Counted from the stretch's first letter, positions 1 through 11,315 are shown. The stretch is DNA of 64,000 nt from Zhouia spongiae (GCF_022760175.1 NZ_CP094326.1:3150804-3214803); one strand, 5' to 3'. Notes: a model not told the origin generated them from the letters alone. Numbers and translations are program-made.

Positions 1-686
1 ATAGGATACAATATATCTGCATCATTGGTATTATCCTGAAGCAGGTCTTTTAAACCGTTTTCCGAATAATACTTCTCACCATTAAATACAATCGTAAGCC
101 CGGGATTCAAGTATACGTAGTTTCGCAGCATTTTTTCGATATACTCATTCCGAAACTTATAGTGCCTGAAAATGGTTTCATCAGGGATAAAGGTGATTTT
201 TGTTCCTCTTCTTCTTGAGGTTTCGGCAAGCTCTTCTTCATTGGTAAGTTCCCCCCGTTCAAATTCGGCTGATCTCGACTTTCCGTCGCGGGTTGATTCT
301 ACACGAAAATAATTTGATAAAGCATTAACCGCTTTGGTACCTACACCATTCAGTCCTACCGATTTTTTAAATGCCCTGGTATCATACTTTCCCCCTGTAT
401 TCATTTTAGACACCACATCCACAACTTTCCCCAGAGGAATCCCCCGGCCATAATCGCGCACGATAACCTTTTCATTCTGAACTGAAATCTCGATAGTCTT
501 CCCTGCCCCCATCACAAATTCATCGATACTATTGTCGAGAACCTCTTTCAATAATATGTATATCCCATCATCGGCAGAAGAGCCATCCCCTAATTTACCA
601 ATATACATTCCCGGTCGCATACGGATATGCTCTTTCCAGTCTAACGAACGAATATTATCTTCGGTATATTGAGTAGTATCAGTCAT
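1..686 (-). CDS. parE: DNA topoisomerase IV subunit B, N-terminal part (runs off the left edge)
   Basis: ATPase subunit of topoisomerase IV, which decatenates and relaxes DNA with ParC. 228 codons are visible from the ATG at 686; the C-terminal half lies outside the window. Seen: the GHKL ATPase fold with N-box E and N in [11 protein letters not shown] (about residues 47-57), the DYGRGIP motif (78-84) and the glycine-rich lid [10 protein letters not shown] (111-120). The opening residues up to RPGMYIG are typical of flavobacterial ParE rather than GyrB; the assignment to ParE rests on this family resemblance, and GyrB is the alternative. The gene starts about 140 bp from the oppositely ending transporter gene. 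Confidence 0.9.
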   Translation of the reverse strand, partial: MTDTTQYTEDNIRSLDWKEHIRMRPGMYIGKLGDGSSADDGIYILLKEVLDNSIDEFVMGAGKTIEISVQNEKVIVRDYGRGIPLGKVVDVVSKMNTGGKYDTRAFKKSVGLNGVGTKAVNALSNYFRVESTRDGKSRSAEFERGELTNEEELAETSRRRGTKITFIPDETIFRHYKFRNEYIEKMLRNYVYLNPGLTIVFNGEKYYSENGLKDLLQDNTNDADILYP

Positions 687-826
687 AAAAAAAGGGATTT
701 CGTGTACAATCGCTAATATACTATAACAACTGTAAAAATAAAATATCCGACAATTAAAGTAATTAACAAGGTTATTAAATAAAAAGTTAAAACATGAAAA
801 CCAACAAGTTATTAAAACATCAATTT

Positions 827-1735
827 TTAAGTGTGTTTTCTTCGTTTTTGAAGAGATATAACCACTACTCCGAAAATTACAATTATCGTCCCTCCCATTT
901 GTAGTATTGTAAACTTTTCATCTAAGAAAATACTTGCCAGAATAATCGTCGACACAGGGCCTAAACTCCCCAAAACAGAAAAGTTGGAAGCCCCTATTTC
1001 TTTTATACTGTACGACACCATAAAGGAAGGAATCACTGTTGAAAGAAACGCCATTGCCAGTCCCAGCCAATACACATTGGCATGATAACCAGACAAAGAA
1101 GCTTCTTCAGACAAGGAACAGTGTGTTACAACACTTATACAGGCTATAATCATAGCGTAAGAAGTAAATCTCAGCACTCCGAACTTAGGAATTAAAAAAT
1201 CACTTCCCGTCAAATATGAAGCATACGTCAATGCACTTAAAAATATAAGTCCTGCTCCTGTTAGAAATTCGCTGCCTTCTATCCTGAACTCATCCCAAAA
1301 GGCTACTAAAACACCGACATACGTAATCGCTATTGCCAAAATTTGTACAGGACCAACCTTCCTTTTCAAGAATACTGCAGATAATATTACAACTATTGTT
1401 GGGTAGATAAACAAAATAACCCGCTCAATGCTCGCCTTAATGTATTGTAATCCCAGAAAATCGAAATAGCTGGCAAGATAATAACCTATAAATCCGAAAA
1501 AAAGCAGCCAGATAAAATCCTTAACACCCAATCCGTGTTCCTCGGATTTTTTCCTGGTGATAAACAAAATAACGATATAAAACGGAAGGGCAAAAAGCAT
1601 TCTGAACATTAAAAGGTTCACCGGAGAAACATCATACTGATATGCCAGTTTCACCATAACGGCTTTTGCAGAGAAAAACACCACTCCTATAATTCCTGTA
1701 AAAACAGCAAGGCATGTATTATTGTTCTTAAACAT
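827..1735 (-). CDS. EamA/DMT-superfamily inner-membrane transporter
   Basis: 302-residue polytopic membrane protein with about ten hydrophobic segments arranged as two EamA repeats, the usual size for drug/metabolite transporters such as RhaT/YdcZ-like exporters. The first repeat holds the loop [15 protein letters not shown] and the second ends with [19 protein letters not shown], both typical of EamA domains. Substrate cannot be read from sequence. It stands alone: ychF lies upstream on the same strand but is separated by a structured repeat (1801-1937), and parE is downstream on the same strand after a 140-bp gap. Confidence 0.85.
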   Translation of the reverse strand: MFKNNNTCLAVFTGIIGVVFFSAKAVMVKLAYQYDVSPVNLLMFRMLFALPFYIVILFITRKKSEEHGLGVKDFIWLLFFGFIGYYLASYFDFLGLQYIKASIERVILFIYPTIVVILSAVFLKRKVGPVQILAIAITYVGVLVAFWDEFRIEGSEFLTGAGLIFLSALTYASYLTGSDFLIPKFGVLRFTSYAMIIACISVVTHCSLSEEASLSGYHANVYWLGLAMAFLSTVIPSFMVSYSIKEIGASNFSVLGSLGPVSTIILASIFLDEKFTILQMGGTIIVIFGVVVISLQKRRKHT

Positions 1736-1800
1736 AGAAACAAAAATACATGCCTTGGAAATAGTTTGTTTTATACGCTTATCGAATTATACGATAGCCA

Positions 1801-1937
1801 AACTACCTCGGGGCAAGCCCACGAGAGAGCCAAACGTAAAGAAAAGGTCTGGTAGCCCTTTTTAGCGATGGAGCCAGCTGGCGCATGCAAAACATTTCGA
1901 CGCTTGCGTCGGAGTATATAAATCTCGATGATCGAGT
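1801..1937 (+). repeat. Dispersed structured repeat, copy A (short form)
   Basis: One of three related copies in the window (others 47420-47597 minus and 54178-54353 plus). It opens with the hairpin CTCGGGGCAAGCCCACGAG, then an AAAAGGTCT-ggt-AGcCCTTTTT hairpin, a GCCAGCTGGC palindrome, a short perfect hairpin CGACGC-tt-GCGTCG, and ends with the palindrome CTCGATGATCGAG. In the other copies the CGACGC/GCGTCG arm carries an inner stem of about 35 bp that is absent here. The segment is GC-rich compared with its flanks and lies between ychF and the transporter gene. Confidence 0.8.
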
Positions 1938-1953
1938 CAAATAATTATTTTTT

Positions 1954-3045
1954 TCAGACATTGAACCTGAAGTGCATTACATCACCGTCTTTTACAACGT
2001 ATTCTTTTCCTTCTACCCGCATTTTCCCTGCCTCTTTCACTTTAGACTCGCTACCATACGCTACGTAATCATTATATCCAATTACTTCAGCACGAATGAA
2101 GCCCTTTTCAAAATCGGTATGGATCACACCGGCAGCCTGAGGTGCCGTAGCTCCTACAGGTACCGTCCAGGCACGAACCTCTTTTACTCCCGCTGTAAAA
2201 TACGTCTGTAAATCCAATAATTTATATGCTGCGCGAATCAATTTAGAAACACCTGGTTCTTCCAATCCTAAATCCTCTAAAAACATTTCGCGTTCCTCAT
2301 AGGTTTCCAGTTCGGCGATATCAGCTTCTGTAGCGACCGCCAACACAATAATTTCAGCATTTTCATCTTTTACGGCCTCTTTTACCTGGTCTACATATGC
2401 ATTTCCGTCCTTTGCAGCACCTTCGTCAACATTACATACATATAAAATAGGTTTAGCGGTAAGCAGCTGAAAACTCTTGGCCAGTTCTGCTTCATCATCA
2501 GTTAATTCTACAGCACGTGCCGATATACCACTTTCCAGAGCGCTTTTAAAGCGTTCTAAAACAGCTTTTTCTTTTATTGCATCCTTATCTCCGCTTTTTG
2601 CAGCACGGTTCACCTTCTCGAGGCGCTTATCTACCGTTTCAAGATCTTTTAACTGTAATTCAATATCAATGGTCTCTTTATCACTGACAGGGTTGATTTT
2701 TCCGTCCACGTGAACGATATTGTCATTGTCAAAACAACGCAATACATGAATAATAGCATGACATTCGCGAATATTGCTCAAGAACTGGTTCCCTAAGCCC
2801 TCTCCTTTACTCGCTCCTCTTACCAACCCGGCAATATCAACGATTTCTACCGTAGCAGGTAAAACCCTTTCAGGATTCACTAATTCTTCTAATTTCTGAA
2901 GACGATTATCCGGTACATTAACCACCCCCAAATTAGGCTCGATCGTACAAAAAGGAAAGTTTGCGCTTTGCGCTTTGGCATTCGATAAACAATTAAATAA
3001 TGTTGACTTCCCAACATTCGGTAATCCTACAATTCCGGCTTTCAT
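1954..3045 (-). CDS. ychF: Redox-regulated ATPase YchF (Obg-HflX family)
   Basis: Universally conserved ATPase of the Obg-related P-loop family that binds ribosomes. 363 residues, the standard length. Seen: P-loop GLPNVGKS near the N-terminus, the switch region [20 protein letters not shown], the NVDE motif that replaces NKxD and explains ATP preference in this family, and a C-terminal TGS-like domain ending in MHFRFNV. It follows the ferredoxin gene on the same strand but a terminator-like hairpin separates them. Confidence 0.97.
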   Translation of the reverse strand: MKAGIVGLPNVGKSTLFNCLSNAKAQSANFPFCTIEPNLGVVNVPDNRLQKLEELVNPERVLPATVEIVDIAGLVRGASKGEGLGNQFLSNIRECHAIIHVLRCFDNDNIVHVDGKINPVSDKETIDIELQLKDLETVDKRLEKVNRAAKSGDKDAIKEKAVLERFKSALESGISARAVELTDDEAELAKSFQLLTAKPILYVCNVDEGAAKDGNAYVDQVKEAVKDENAEIIVLAVATEADIAELETYEEREMFLEDLGLEEPGVSKLIRAAYKLLDLQTYFTAGVKEVRAWTVPVGATAPQAAGVIHTDFEKGFIRAEVIGYNDYVAYGSESKVKEAGKMRVEGKEYVVKDGDVMHFRFNV

Positions 3046-3087
3046 TCGCTAAGTATTTTGAGGGGCAAATATACTATATTTTATTCA

Positions 3088-3116
3088 TAAAAAAATCCCA
3101 AGCAACAGCCCGGGAT
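3088..3116 (-). terminator. Rho-independent terminator of the ferredoxin gene
   Basis: Read on the minus strand: ATCCC, a 12-nt loop, GGGAT, then a run of T residues (A run at 3089-3095 on the plus strand). It lies between the ferredoxin stop and the ychF start. Confidence 0.6.
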
Positions 3117-3139
3117 CTGGATTTTTAATGATGGAAATA

Positions 3140-4636
<1,497 letters not shown>

Positions 4637-4718
4637 CAAAATTCTAAAAGGTTTATATCTTTTTTTCCCGAATTAATTAGCACCTTTGTATGCATTCACG
4701 AACAACCAACTATTTATA

Positions 4719-5783
4719 ATGAAAAAACACAATTTTAGTGCAGGTCCGTGCATTTTACCTCAAGAGGTTTTTAAACAGGCGTCTGAAGCCGTGATAGATT
4801 TTAACGGATTAGGATTATCGCTTATTGAAATTTCACATCGCGACAAAAACTTTATTGAAGTAATGGATCAGGCCCAAAGCTTGGCATTAGAGCTTTTGGG
4901 ACTGGAAAACAAAGGATACAAAGCCTTATTCCTGCAAGGAGGGGCCAGTACCCAGTTTCTGGCCGTAGCCTACAACCTATTAAACAAAAAGTCGGCATAT
5001 CTTAACACCGGGACGTGGGCTTCTAAAGCTATAAAAGAAGCCAGATTATTCGGAGAGCTTGTAGAGGTTGCTTCTTCCAAGGATCAAAACTTCAATTACA
5101 TCCCGAAGGGATTCTCTGTTCCGTCTGATGTGGATTATTTACATATCACAACCAACAACACCATTTTTGGAACCCAGATCAAGGAAGATTACAACTTTGA
5201 GGTTCCATTGGTAGCCGATATGAGTTCGGATATATTTTCATGCCAGAGAGACTTCTCTAAATACGATCTCATATATGCAGGGGCCCAGAAAAATATGGGG
5301 CCGGCAGGTACAACTCTGGTGGTGATCAAAGAAGGTATCCTTGGAAAAGTCGACAGAACAATTCCGTCAATGCTGGACTATAAAATCCATATCGATAAAG
5401 AGAGTATGTTTAATACTCCCCCTGTTTTCGCAGTTTATGTTTCTATGCTTACCCTGCAATGGCTGAAAAACCTCGGCGGAATTCAGGCTATAGAAAAAAT
5501 CAATCAGGAGAAAGCAGATCTTTTATATGATGAAATAGACAGAAATCCCTTATTCAAAGGGTTTGCTGCTACAGAAGACCGTTCAAACATGAATGCAACA
5601 TTTAACCTGGTTGATGAAAGTGTAAAGGATCTCTTTGACGGTATCTGGAAAGATGCCGATATCAATGGCTTAAACGGACACCGAAGTGTTGGCGGATACA
5701 GGGCTTCTATGTATAATGCCCTGCCATTGAACAGTGTCGAAGTTTTGGTACAGGCAATGCAGGCAATTGAAAAAAGAGCTTAA
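4719..5783 (+). CDS. serC: Phosphoserine aminotransferase
   Basis: PLP enzyme converting 3-phosphohydroxypyruvate to phosphoserine, second step of serine synthesis. 354 residues from the ATG at 4719 (MKKHNFSAGPCILP); an in-frame ATG 33 nt upstream is not used in this family. Seen: the start motif NFSAGP, LFLQGGAS, and the PLP-lysine region YAGAQKNMGPAG. The end HRSVGGYRASMYNALP fits the active-site closing segment. serA follows after 21 bp, so the pathway steps are co-transcribed. Confidence 0.96.
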   Translation: MKKHNFSAGPCILPQEVFKQASEAVIDFNGLGLSLIEISHRDKNFIEVMDQAQSLALELLGLENKGYKALFLQGGASTQFLAVAYNLLNKKSAYLNTGTWASKAIKEARLFGELVEVASSKDQNFNYIPKGFSVPSDVDYLHITTNNTIFGTQIKEDYNFEVPLVADMSSDIFSCQRDFSKYDLIYAGAQKNMGPAGTTLVVIKEGILGKVDRTIPSMLDYKIHIDKESMFNTPPVFAVYVSMLTLQWLKNLGGIQAIEKINQEKADLLYDEIDRNPLFKGFAATEDRSNMNATFNLVDESVKDLFDGIWKDADINGLNGHRSVGGYRASMYNALPLNSVEVLVQAMQAIEKRA

Positions 5784-5804
5784 AATACTACTTAAATAAA
5801 AAAA

Positions 5805-6755
5805 ATGAAAATATTAGCAAACGACGGAATTTCTAAAAGCGGTATAGAAGCTTTAGAAAAAAATGGCTTTGAGGTTATAACAACTACAGTAGCTCAGGAA
5901 CAATTGATCAATTATATAAACGAAAATCAAATAGATGCATTATTAGTGCGTAGTGCCACCAAGGTTAGAAAAGATATTATCGATGCCTGCCCGTCACTGA
6001 AACTGATTGGCCGTGGTGGTGTTGGTATGGATAATATTGATGTAACGTATGCAAAGGAGAAAGGACTTCATGTTATAAACACTCCGGCAGCATCTTCAGA
6101 GTCTGTTGCCGAGTTGGTTTTTGCTCACTTGTATGGCGGAGTCCGATTCTTATACGACGCCAACAGAAATATGCCTTTAGAAGGAGATTCTCGCTTTAAG
6201 GATCTAAAAAAAGCCTATGCCAAAGGCATGGAATTAAGAGGTAAAACACTTGGTATTATTGGTATCGGCCGTATCGGGCAAGCTACAGCCCGTATAGCTT
6301 TGGGTGTTGGAATGAAAGTAGTTGTTTACGATCCGTTCATTGAAAATGTTGATATAAAAGTAGACTTTTTTGATGGTCAGTCAGTTAACTTCCATATTGA
6401 AACAGTATCTAAAGACGAAGTTTTAAAGCAGGCTGATTTTATCACTGTACACGTTCCAGCTCAAAAAGAATACGTGATAGGCAAACACGAAATTGAAGAA
6501 ATGAAGAATGGGGTTGGAATTGTAAATGCCGCCCGGGGAGGTGTCGTAGACGAAGTAGCACTGATAGATGCTTTGGAAAGTGGAAAAATTGCTTTTGCCG
6601 GACTTGATGTTTTTGAAAACGAACCCAAACCGGCAATGAAGGTATTGATGCACCCGCAAGTTTCATTAACGCCACATATCGGAGCTGCAACATCTGAAGC
6701 CCAGGATAGAATAGGTACCGAGCTTGCTACCCAGATAACAGAATTACTGAAATAA
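5805..6755 (+). CDS. serA: D-3-phosphoglycerate dehydrogenase, short form
   Basis: NAD-dependent first enzyme of serine synthesis. 316 residues: the substrate domain surrounds a Rossmann domain with GIGRIGQATARIALG. Catalytic Arg (AARGGVVDE), Glu (FENEP) and His (LTPHIGAAT) are in place. There is no C-terminal ACT domain, so serine feedback through ACT, as in Escherichia coli SerA, is not expected. It ends the operon; a strong terminator follows 24 bp downstream. Confidence 0.94.
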   Translation: MKILANDGISKSGIEALEKNGFEVITTTVAQEQLINYINENQIDALLVRSATKVRKDIIDACPSLKLIGRGGVGMDNIDVTYAKEKGLHVINTPAASSESVAELVFAHLYGGVRFLYDANRNMPLEGDSRFKDLKKAYAKGMELRGKTLGIIGIGRIGQATARIALGVGMKVVVYDPFIENVDIKVDFFDGQSVNFHIETVSKDEVLKQADFITVHVPAQKEYVIGKHEIEEMKNGVGIVNAARGGVVDEVALIDALESGKIAFAGLDVFENEPKPAMKVLMHPQVSLTPHIGAATSEAQDRIGTELATQITELLK

Positions 6756-6778
6756 AAACATCATGATAAATTTAAAAG

Positions 6779-6807
6779 AGCCTTTCCATATTTGAAAGGC
6801 TTTTTTT
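6779..6807 (+). terminator. Terminator of the serine operon
   Basis: Stem AGCCTTTC (6779-6786) with GAAAGGCT (6794-6801), seven-base loop, followed by a T run to 6807. Confidence 0.9.
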
Positions 6808-6842
6808 GTATCTTGTTTGTCTATTAATCAATATAAAAAATC

Positions 6843-7481
6843 ATGTCAGGCATTATAGACTTATTGAATAGTGATATGGGGCGCCAAATTATTCAGGGCG
6901 TAAGTAATCAAACCGGAGCTCCGGAAAATAAAACTGCTGATGTTTTAGGTTCGGCTATCCCTTTGTTATTAGGAGCTATGCAAAGAAACGCGTCTTCTCA
7001 GCAAGGAGCTGAAGGACTTTTGTCTGCTTTAAGTTCCAACAAGCATGACGGAAGCCTGTTAGACAACCTCAGTGGCTTTTTTGGAGGTGGCGTTGATAAT
7101 AGTGCTATAAGTGACGGAGCAGGGATTCTGGGACATGTTTTAGGAAATAAGCAACCTGCTGTAGAAAACGCTTTAAGCCGGAAATCCGGCCTGGATGCCG
7201 GAACCATTACCCAGATCTTAAAAATTGCAGCCCCGTTAATCATGGCGTATCTAGGAAAGCAGACAAGAACTAATCAGGTAAGCTCATCAAACGATATCGG
7301 GGGCTTGCTAGGAAACCTTATGGGAAGCCAGCCCAAACAAGAACAGAGTTTAATCACCAGTTTGCTCGATGCCGACGGCGACGGCAGTATGATCGATGAT
7401 GTTGCCGGGATGGTTCTGGGCGGAAACAAGAAAAAAGGTGGATTGGGTGGTATGCTCGGAGGTCTCTTTGGCAATAAATAG
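6843..7481 (+). CDS. DUF937 domain protein
   Basis: 212 residues, Gly/Ala/Leu/Asn-rich, with the DUF937 pattern starting MSGIIDLLNSDMGRQIIQGVS and the repeated motif (A/G)LLGxLxG. The C-terminal part is glycine-rich (GGNKKKGGLGGMLGGLFGNK) and holds a calcium-loop-like DADGDGSMID segment. Function of the family is not established. No signal peptide or membrane helix is evident. It has its own terminator and no operon partners. Confidence 0.85.
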   Translation: MSGIIDLLNSDMGRQIIQGVSNQTGAPENKTADVLGSAIPLLLGAMQRNASSQQGAEGLLSALSSNKHDGSLLDNLSGFFGGGVDNSAISDGAGILGHVLGNKQPAVENALSRKSGLDAGTITQILKIAAPLIMAYLGKQTRTNQVSSSNDIGGLLGNLMGSQPKQEQSLITSLLDADGDGSMIDDVAGMVLGGNKKKGGLGGMLGGLFGNK

Positions 7482-7503
7482 TCAATAATAGAAATCAATA
7501 TAC

Positions 7504-7528
7504 AGCCGGACCAAGTTCGGCTTTTTTT
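7504..7528 (+). terminator. Terminator after the DUF937 gene
   Basis: Stem AGCCG / CGGCT (7504-7508 with 7518-7522), with extra AC/GT pairing inside, followed by a run of seven T. Confidence 0.85.
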
Positions 7529-7542
7529 GTACCTTTAAGTAG

Positions 7543-7632
7543 ATGAACCCATGGGTGGTTCGCGAAATGCCCGTCTGCATGCCAGCCCGACAAAGGTTGT
7601 TGCGGCAGATACCGCAGAGTATTGAGTTTCAA
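7543..7632. other. GC-rich intergenic segment of unknown origin
   Basis: About 90 bp, clearly richer in G and C than the neighbouring genes, containing a TGCGG-cagata-CCGCA hairpin. It is open in several frames on both strands (on the plus strand 30 codons from the ATG at 7543), but none matches a family I recognise. It could be a decayed gene or a piece of a mobile repeat. Confidence 0.3.
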
Positions 7633-7655
7633 TGAGCAAATAATATATCCGGTTT

Positions 7656-8108
7656 ATGAAATATTTAATATCCATATTACTCCTATCCCTGATTATCTGG
7701 GGATGTTCCTCTTCTAAAAATGCATTAAACATCTCTGAAGATGAACAAATGGCATTTAGTGCCAAAAAAAGCGCTCAGGATACTGTCAGAATAGCTAATG
7801 ACAGCCTGGAATATGAGATCATTATCATAGACCCCGGTTATTATACCTGGCTTAACAGCATAGCTAAACCACGCGGATACTATTCTCAAAACTATTTAGA
7901 GAACAGAAACCAGATTTATGTGATCAACTGGAACCAAAGAGTTCTTGAACCCATACGGTATGCTCCTCATCTTTACGAAATGCAAATTGATTACAGACCA
8001 GATATAGATTATGGTTATGAAGTAAATTACCAGTTATATAATTATTTTATTTATTTCCAACGAAAGTACAATCAGCGCTTAGGCCCCTTCTTCCCCGGTA
8101 TCAATTAA
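7656..8108 (+). CDS. DUF6146 family lipoprotein
   Basis: 150 residues with a lipoprotein signal: hydrophobic N-terminus and lipobox IWGC followed by serines, so the mature protein is membrane-anchored. The body is rich in Tyr and Asn and holds the family core YYTWLNSIAKPRGYYSQ and YEVNYQLYNYFIYFQRKYN. I recognise this as DUF6146, common in Flavobacteriia, with no known function. It is followed 29 bp downstream by a DUF6787 membrane protein gene on the same strand. Confidence 0.8.
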   Translation: MKYLISILLLSLIIWGCSSSKNALNISEDEQMAFSAKKSAQDTVRIANDSLEYEIIIIDPGYYTWLNSIAKPRGYYSQNYLENRNQIYVINWNQRVLEPIRYAPHLYEMQIDYRPDIDYGYEVNYQLYNYFIYFQRKYNQRLGPFFPGIN

Positions 8109-8137
8109 TATTATATCTTTGCGTCCAAATTTCAGGC

Positions 8138-8431
8138 ATGGAAAAACTAAAACAACGTTGGAACATTAAATCAAACTTCCAGCTCTTTATTATTTTTTTG
8201 GTTTTTGCAATAACTGGTAGCAGTGCCGCTAAACTGGCAGGACCGTTAATGGATTTGCTCCATCTTACGACTGAGAACACCAATCTTTGGTTGTATTGGT
8301 TTTTGAGGATCGTACTAATATTTCCAATATATCAGGTATTATTAGTATTTTTTGGATGGCTGTTTGGAGAATTCAGGTTTTTCTGGGATTTTGAGAAAAA
8401 AATGCTGAAAAAAATGGGAATCAAACTATAA
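8138..8431 (+). CDS. DUF6787 family membrane protein
   Basis: 97 residues with two or three hydrophobic segments: LFIIFLVFAITGSSAAKL, LWLYWFLRIVLIFPIYQVLLVFFGWLF. Homologues are often mislabelled prolipoprotein diacylglyceryl transferase, but the enzyme's catalytic region is absent. The conserved ending EFRFFWDFEKKMLKKMG is characteristic. The stop codon overlaps the ATG of the next gene (TAATG at 8429-8433), indicating coupling to the His-rich protein and probably to the downstream TonB receptor. Confidence 0.8.
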   Translation: MEKLKQRWNIKSNFQLFIIFLVFAITGSSAAKLAGPLMDLLHLTTENTNLWLYWFLRIVLIFPIYQVLLVFFGWLFGEFRFFWDFEKKMLKKMGIKL

Positions 8432-8766
8432 TGAAACTTAAACCGGTTAAACATATAGTTCTACTTGCTTTTAGTTTTATCCTGAGTGGGATGCTTTTTC
8501 TTCCTACCCTGCTTGGCCTGGCTCATGCATTCTCGGATCACGAGCATACACAATGCTATGAGTTTGATGCTACTCATTTCCATAAAAAGGATATTGAATG
8601 TGAAATTTATAAGTTTAAATCCAATCAGTATGTATATCACGTACATGGATTTACAGAACCAAGCAACCTACAAACTCCATCACAACAGGTTTTTAATTAT
8701 TATTTCTTTTTAAGCGAATTTCAATCGCTTCACTTCTTACTTAGAGGACCGCCCTCGATCGTATAG
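8431..8766 (+). CDS. Secreted His-rich small protein, putative metal-binding
   Basis: 111 residues. An N-terminal signal segment (VLLAFSFILSGMLFLPTLLG ending near AHA) is followed by metal-ligand-rich motifs: DHEHTQC, DATHFHKKDIEC and YHVHGF, giving about eight His and two Cys in a short stretch. It sits 78 bp ahead of a TonB receptor whose extracellular loop is also His/Glu-rich. I infer a role in periplasmic or surface metal (zinc or copper) handling; the family itself is not one I can name. Confidence 0.6.
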   Translation: MKLKPVKHIVLLAFSFILSGMLFLPTLLGLAHAFSDHEHTQCYEFDATHFHKKDIECEIYKFKSNQYVYHVHGFTEPSNLQTPSQQVFNYYFFLSEFQSLHFLLRGPPSIV

Positions 8767-8843
8767 TGCTTTATACACATAATGTCGTTTATCAAATCTA
8801 AATGGCGGTTTATTTATCATAAACTCTAAGAATTTAAAAGAAA

Positions 8844-11108
8844 ATGAAAAAAATATTTCAAGTCATGCTTTTAAGTGTGATTACTATGACTATGCTGAAT
8901 GCTCAAAATACTGTTAAAGGTATTGTTAAAGATTCAGAAAAAGATCAACCCATCCCTTTTGCTTCTGTATACTTTCCTGAATTGGAAAAGGGAACGGAAA
9001 CTGATACGAACGGACAGTTTATTATAGAAAACCTCCCGGAAGGCACTTATAAACTGGTTATCTCTTCAGTAGGATATACCACTTTTTCTCAAAATGTGTC
9101 TACAAGTGATACCCCCGGCATAAATGTCATGTTAAAACCCTCTGCTATTGAAATGGAGGAGGTTATAGTATCGACACCATTTCACAAGTTACAAAGAGAT
9201 AATGTAATGAAAGTAGAACGGGCCAGTGTTGCAAAACTTAAAACAGAAGGGGCTTTAACATTGGCAGAAGGAATCAATAATATTGCGGGAGTAGAAAGTG
9301 TTTCCACCGGAATAGGTATCGGAAAACCGGTGATCAGGGGATTGAGTGGCAACAGGGTTCTTGTTTATACTCAGGGGATCAGGTTGGAAAACCAACAATT
9401 CGGCGACGAACACGGTTTAGGAATCAACGACGCCGGTATTGAGAGCGTGGAGGTTATAAAAGGGCCTGCTTCCCTGCTCTATGGATCAGACGCCCTCGGG
9501 GGTGTTCTCTATCTAAATCCGGAAAAATTTGCCCATAGTAATTCGACCGGTGGTGATATTAACATGAATTACTATTCTAATACCTCCGGCTATAATACAA
9601 ATGCCGGGTTTAAAACATCGGGTGAAAAATTTAAATTTTTAATCAGGGGTGCCTATAGTTCACATGCCGATTATAAAACAGGCGATGGAGAAAGGGTCAC
9701 TAACACCCGGTTTAACGAATTAGATTTAAAGTCAGGAATCGGATACCAATCCGGAAATTTCAAAACAGAATTAAGATATAACCTGAACAAATCAGAATTA
9801 GGAATCCCCGAAGAAATCGGGGTACAAAGCAAGGACAGAAGCCCTTTAGAACCCTATCAAGACCTCACCAGTCATATTTTTAGTTCTAAATCCAGTTTCT
9901 TTTTCGAAAAAAGCAGCTTAGATATTACATTGGGATATACCCATAACAACAGGCAGGAATTTGAGGAACATCACCATGATGCTCATGAAGAAGAAGAACA
10001 TGAGGAACATGAAGCGCATGAAGAAGGGGCAGCTCTGAATATGGATCTAAAGACATTTAACTATAATGTACGCTATAACTTACCTAAGTTGGGCAAATTA
10101 GAAACGATCGTGGGCATACAGGGAATGCACCAAACAAATAAAAACACCGGTGAAGAAGTTTTAATTCCGGATGCCACTACTGCTGACATCGGTTTCTTGG
10201 CAACATCGCACTACCATTTAGATAAAATAGATTTTCAGTTTGGAATTCGTTATGACAACAGATCGATTGATTCTGAAGCCCATGGAGTATTAACAGACGA
10301 ACATTATATTGAAGCCGTAGACAAGAATTTCAACAGTTTTAATGCTTCACTTGGCACCAAACTAAATTTTTCGGAAGAATTAGATCTGCGTTTAAACATC
10401 GCCAGCGGGTTCAGAGCCCCTAATCTTGCAGAACTTACTTCGAACGGGGTTCATCACGGAACTAATCGTTATGAAATAGGCAATCAAGACCTGAAGAACG
10501 AACGCAATTTACAAACCGATATTACCCTTGAATATAAAAACCAGCATTTTGAAGCATTTATAGACGGTTTTTATAATAAGCTGAATGATTACATTTTTTT
10601 GGAACCGACCGGAAATATGATAGACGGGGCACCTGTTTATAATTATGTTCAGGAGGATGCTAAATTATTTGGAGGTGAAACAGGTTTTCACTTACATCCA
10701 CACCCAATACACTGGCTGCATTTTGAATCCAGCTTCGAAATTGTTTTCGGAGAGCAGACAAATGGCGATTATTTACCATTAATTCCGGCCAGTTCTCTTA
10801 CCAATACTTTCAGGGTCGAATTTGACCAAAATAAAAAGACCTTAAAAAGTAGTTATGGTTTTGTTACACTTAAGAATGTTTTCGATCAGAATAATGCAAG
10901 TTCCTTTGAAACAACAACCGATAGCTACACGCTTTTAAATGTCGGAATCGGAGGTAAAATCGGATTTGGGAAACAAGAGATGGACTTTAACCTGAGTGTC
11001 AGCAATCTATTGGATGAAAGTTATTATTCGCATCTTTCCCGGCTTAAAACTGACGGAATCTATAACATCGGAAGGAATATCAGTTTCGGTCTGAGCATTC
11101 CGTTCTAA
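8844..11108 (+). CDS. TonB-dependent receptor, probably for a divalent metal (ZnuD-like)
   Basis: 754-residue outer-membrane receptor. Order: signal peptide, carboxypeptidase-regulatory-like beta-sandwich (about 22-110, VKGIVKDSEKDQPIPFASVY), TonB plug (GKPVIRGLSGNRVLVYTQGIR; KGPASLLYGSDALGGV), and a 22-strand barrel ending ISFGLSIPF with C-terminal Phe. A loop at about residues 372-396 (EEHHHDAHEEEEHEEHEAHEE) is typical of zinc receptors such as ZnuD. With the His-rich secreted protein just upstream, zinc is the best guess; copper or nickel are alternatives. Confidence 0.85.
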   Translation: MKKIFQVMLLSVITMTMLNAQNTVKGIVKDSEKDQPIPFASVYFPELEKGTETDTNGQFIIENLPEGTYKLVISSVGYTTFSQNVSTSDTPGINVMLKPSAIEMEEVIVSTPFHKLQRDNVMKVERASVAKLKTEGALTLAEGINNIAGVESVSTGIGIGKPVIRGLSGNRVLVYTQGIRLENQQFGDEHGLGINDAGIESVEVIKGPASLLYGSDALGGVLYLNPEKFAHSNSTGGDINMNYYSNTSGYNTNAGFKTSGEKFKFLIRGAYSSHADYKTGDGERVTNTRFNELDLKSGIGYQSGNFKTELRYNLNKSELGIPEEIGVQSKDRSPLEPYQDLTSHIFSSKSSFFFEKSSLDITLGYTHNNRQEFEEHHHDAHEEEEHEEHEAHEEGAALNMDLKTFNYNVRYNLPKLGKLETIVGIQGMHQTNKNTGEEVLIPDATTADIGFLATSHYHLDKIDFQFGIRYDNRSIDSEAHGVLTDEHYIEAVDKNFNSFNASLGTKLNFSEELDLRLNIASGFRAPNLAELTSNGVHHGTNRYEIGNQDLKNERNLQTDITLEYKNQHFEAFIDGFYNKLNDYIFLEPTGNMIDGAPVYNYVQEDAKLFGGETGFHLHPHPIHWLHFESSFEIVFGEQTNGDYLPLIPASSLTNTFRVEFDQNKKTLKSSYGFVTLKNVFDQNNASSFETTTDSYTLLNVGIGGKIGFGKQEMDFNLSVSNLLDESYYSHLSRLKTDGIYNIGRNISFGLSIPF

Positions 11109-11115
11109 AACAATA

Positions 11116-11200
11116 AAAGAGGTTGTCTCTAAAACAGAAAGCATTGCCTTGAAATAGATTTCCGGGCAACCATAAGCTATCATTCAGACAACCTCTTTTT
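11116..11200 (+). terminator. Large branched terminator after the TonB receptor
   Basis: Outer stem AAAGAGGTTGTCT (11116-11128) pairs with AGACAACCTCTTT (11186-11198), followed by T residues. An inner stem TTGCC/GGCAA lies inside. The symmetrical arms would also work on the opposite strand. Confidence 0.75.
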
Positions 11201-11315
11201 ATGTATCCGACAGCCGTGGCACAAAAAATAACTGATTAATTTTAAAAATAGTACAGCCGTGGTTTACCCGGGTATCATATCCTTAAGAGATTTCACCCTA
11301 CTGAATACAGCATCC

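Noticed and set aside
7535-7765. Minus-strand ORF of 76 codons overlapping the DUF6146 gene start
   Set aside because: Antisense to a convincing lipoprotein gene; no similarity seen.
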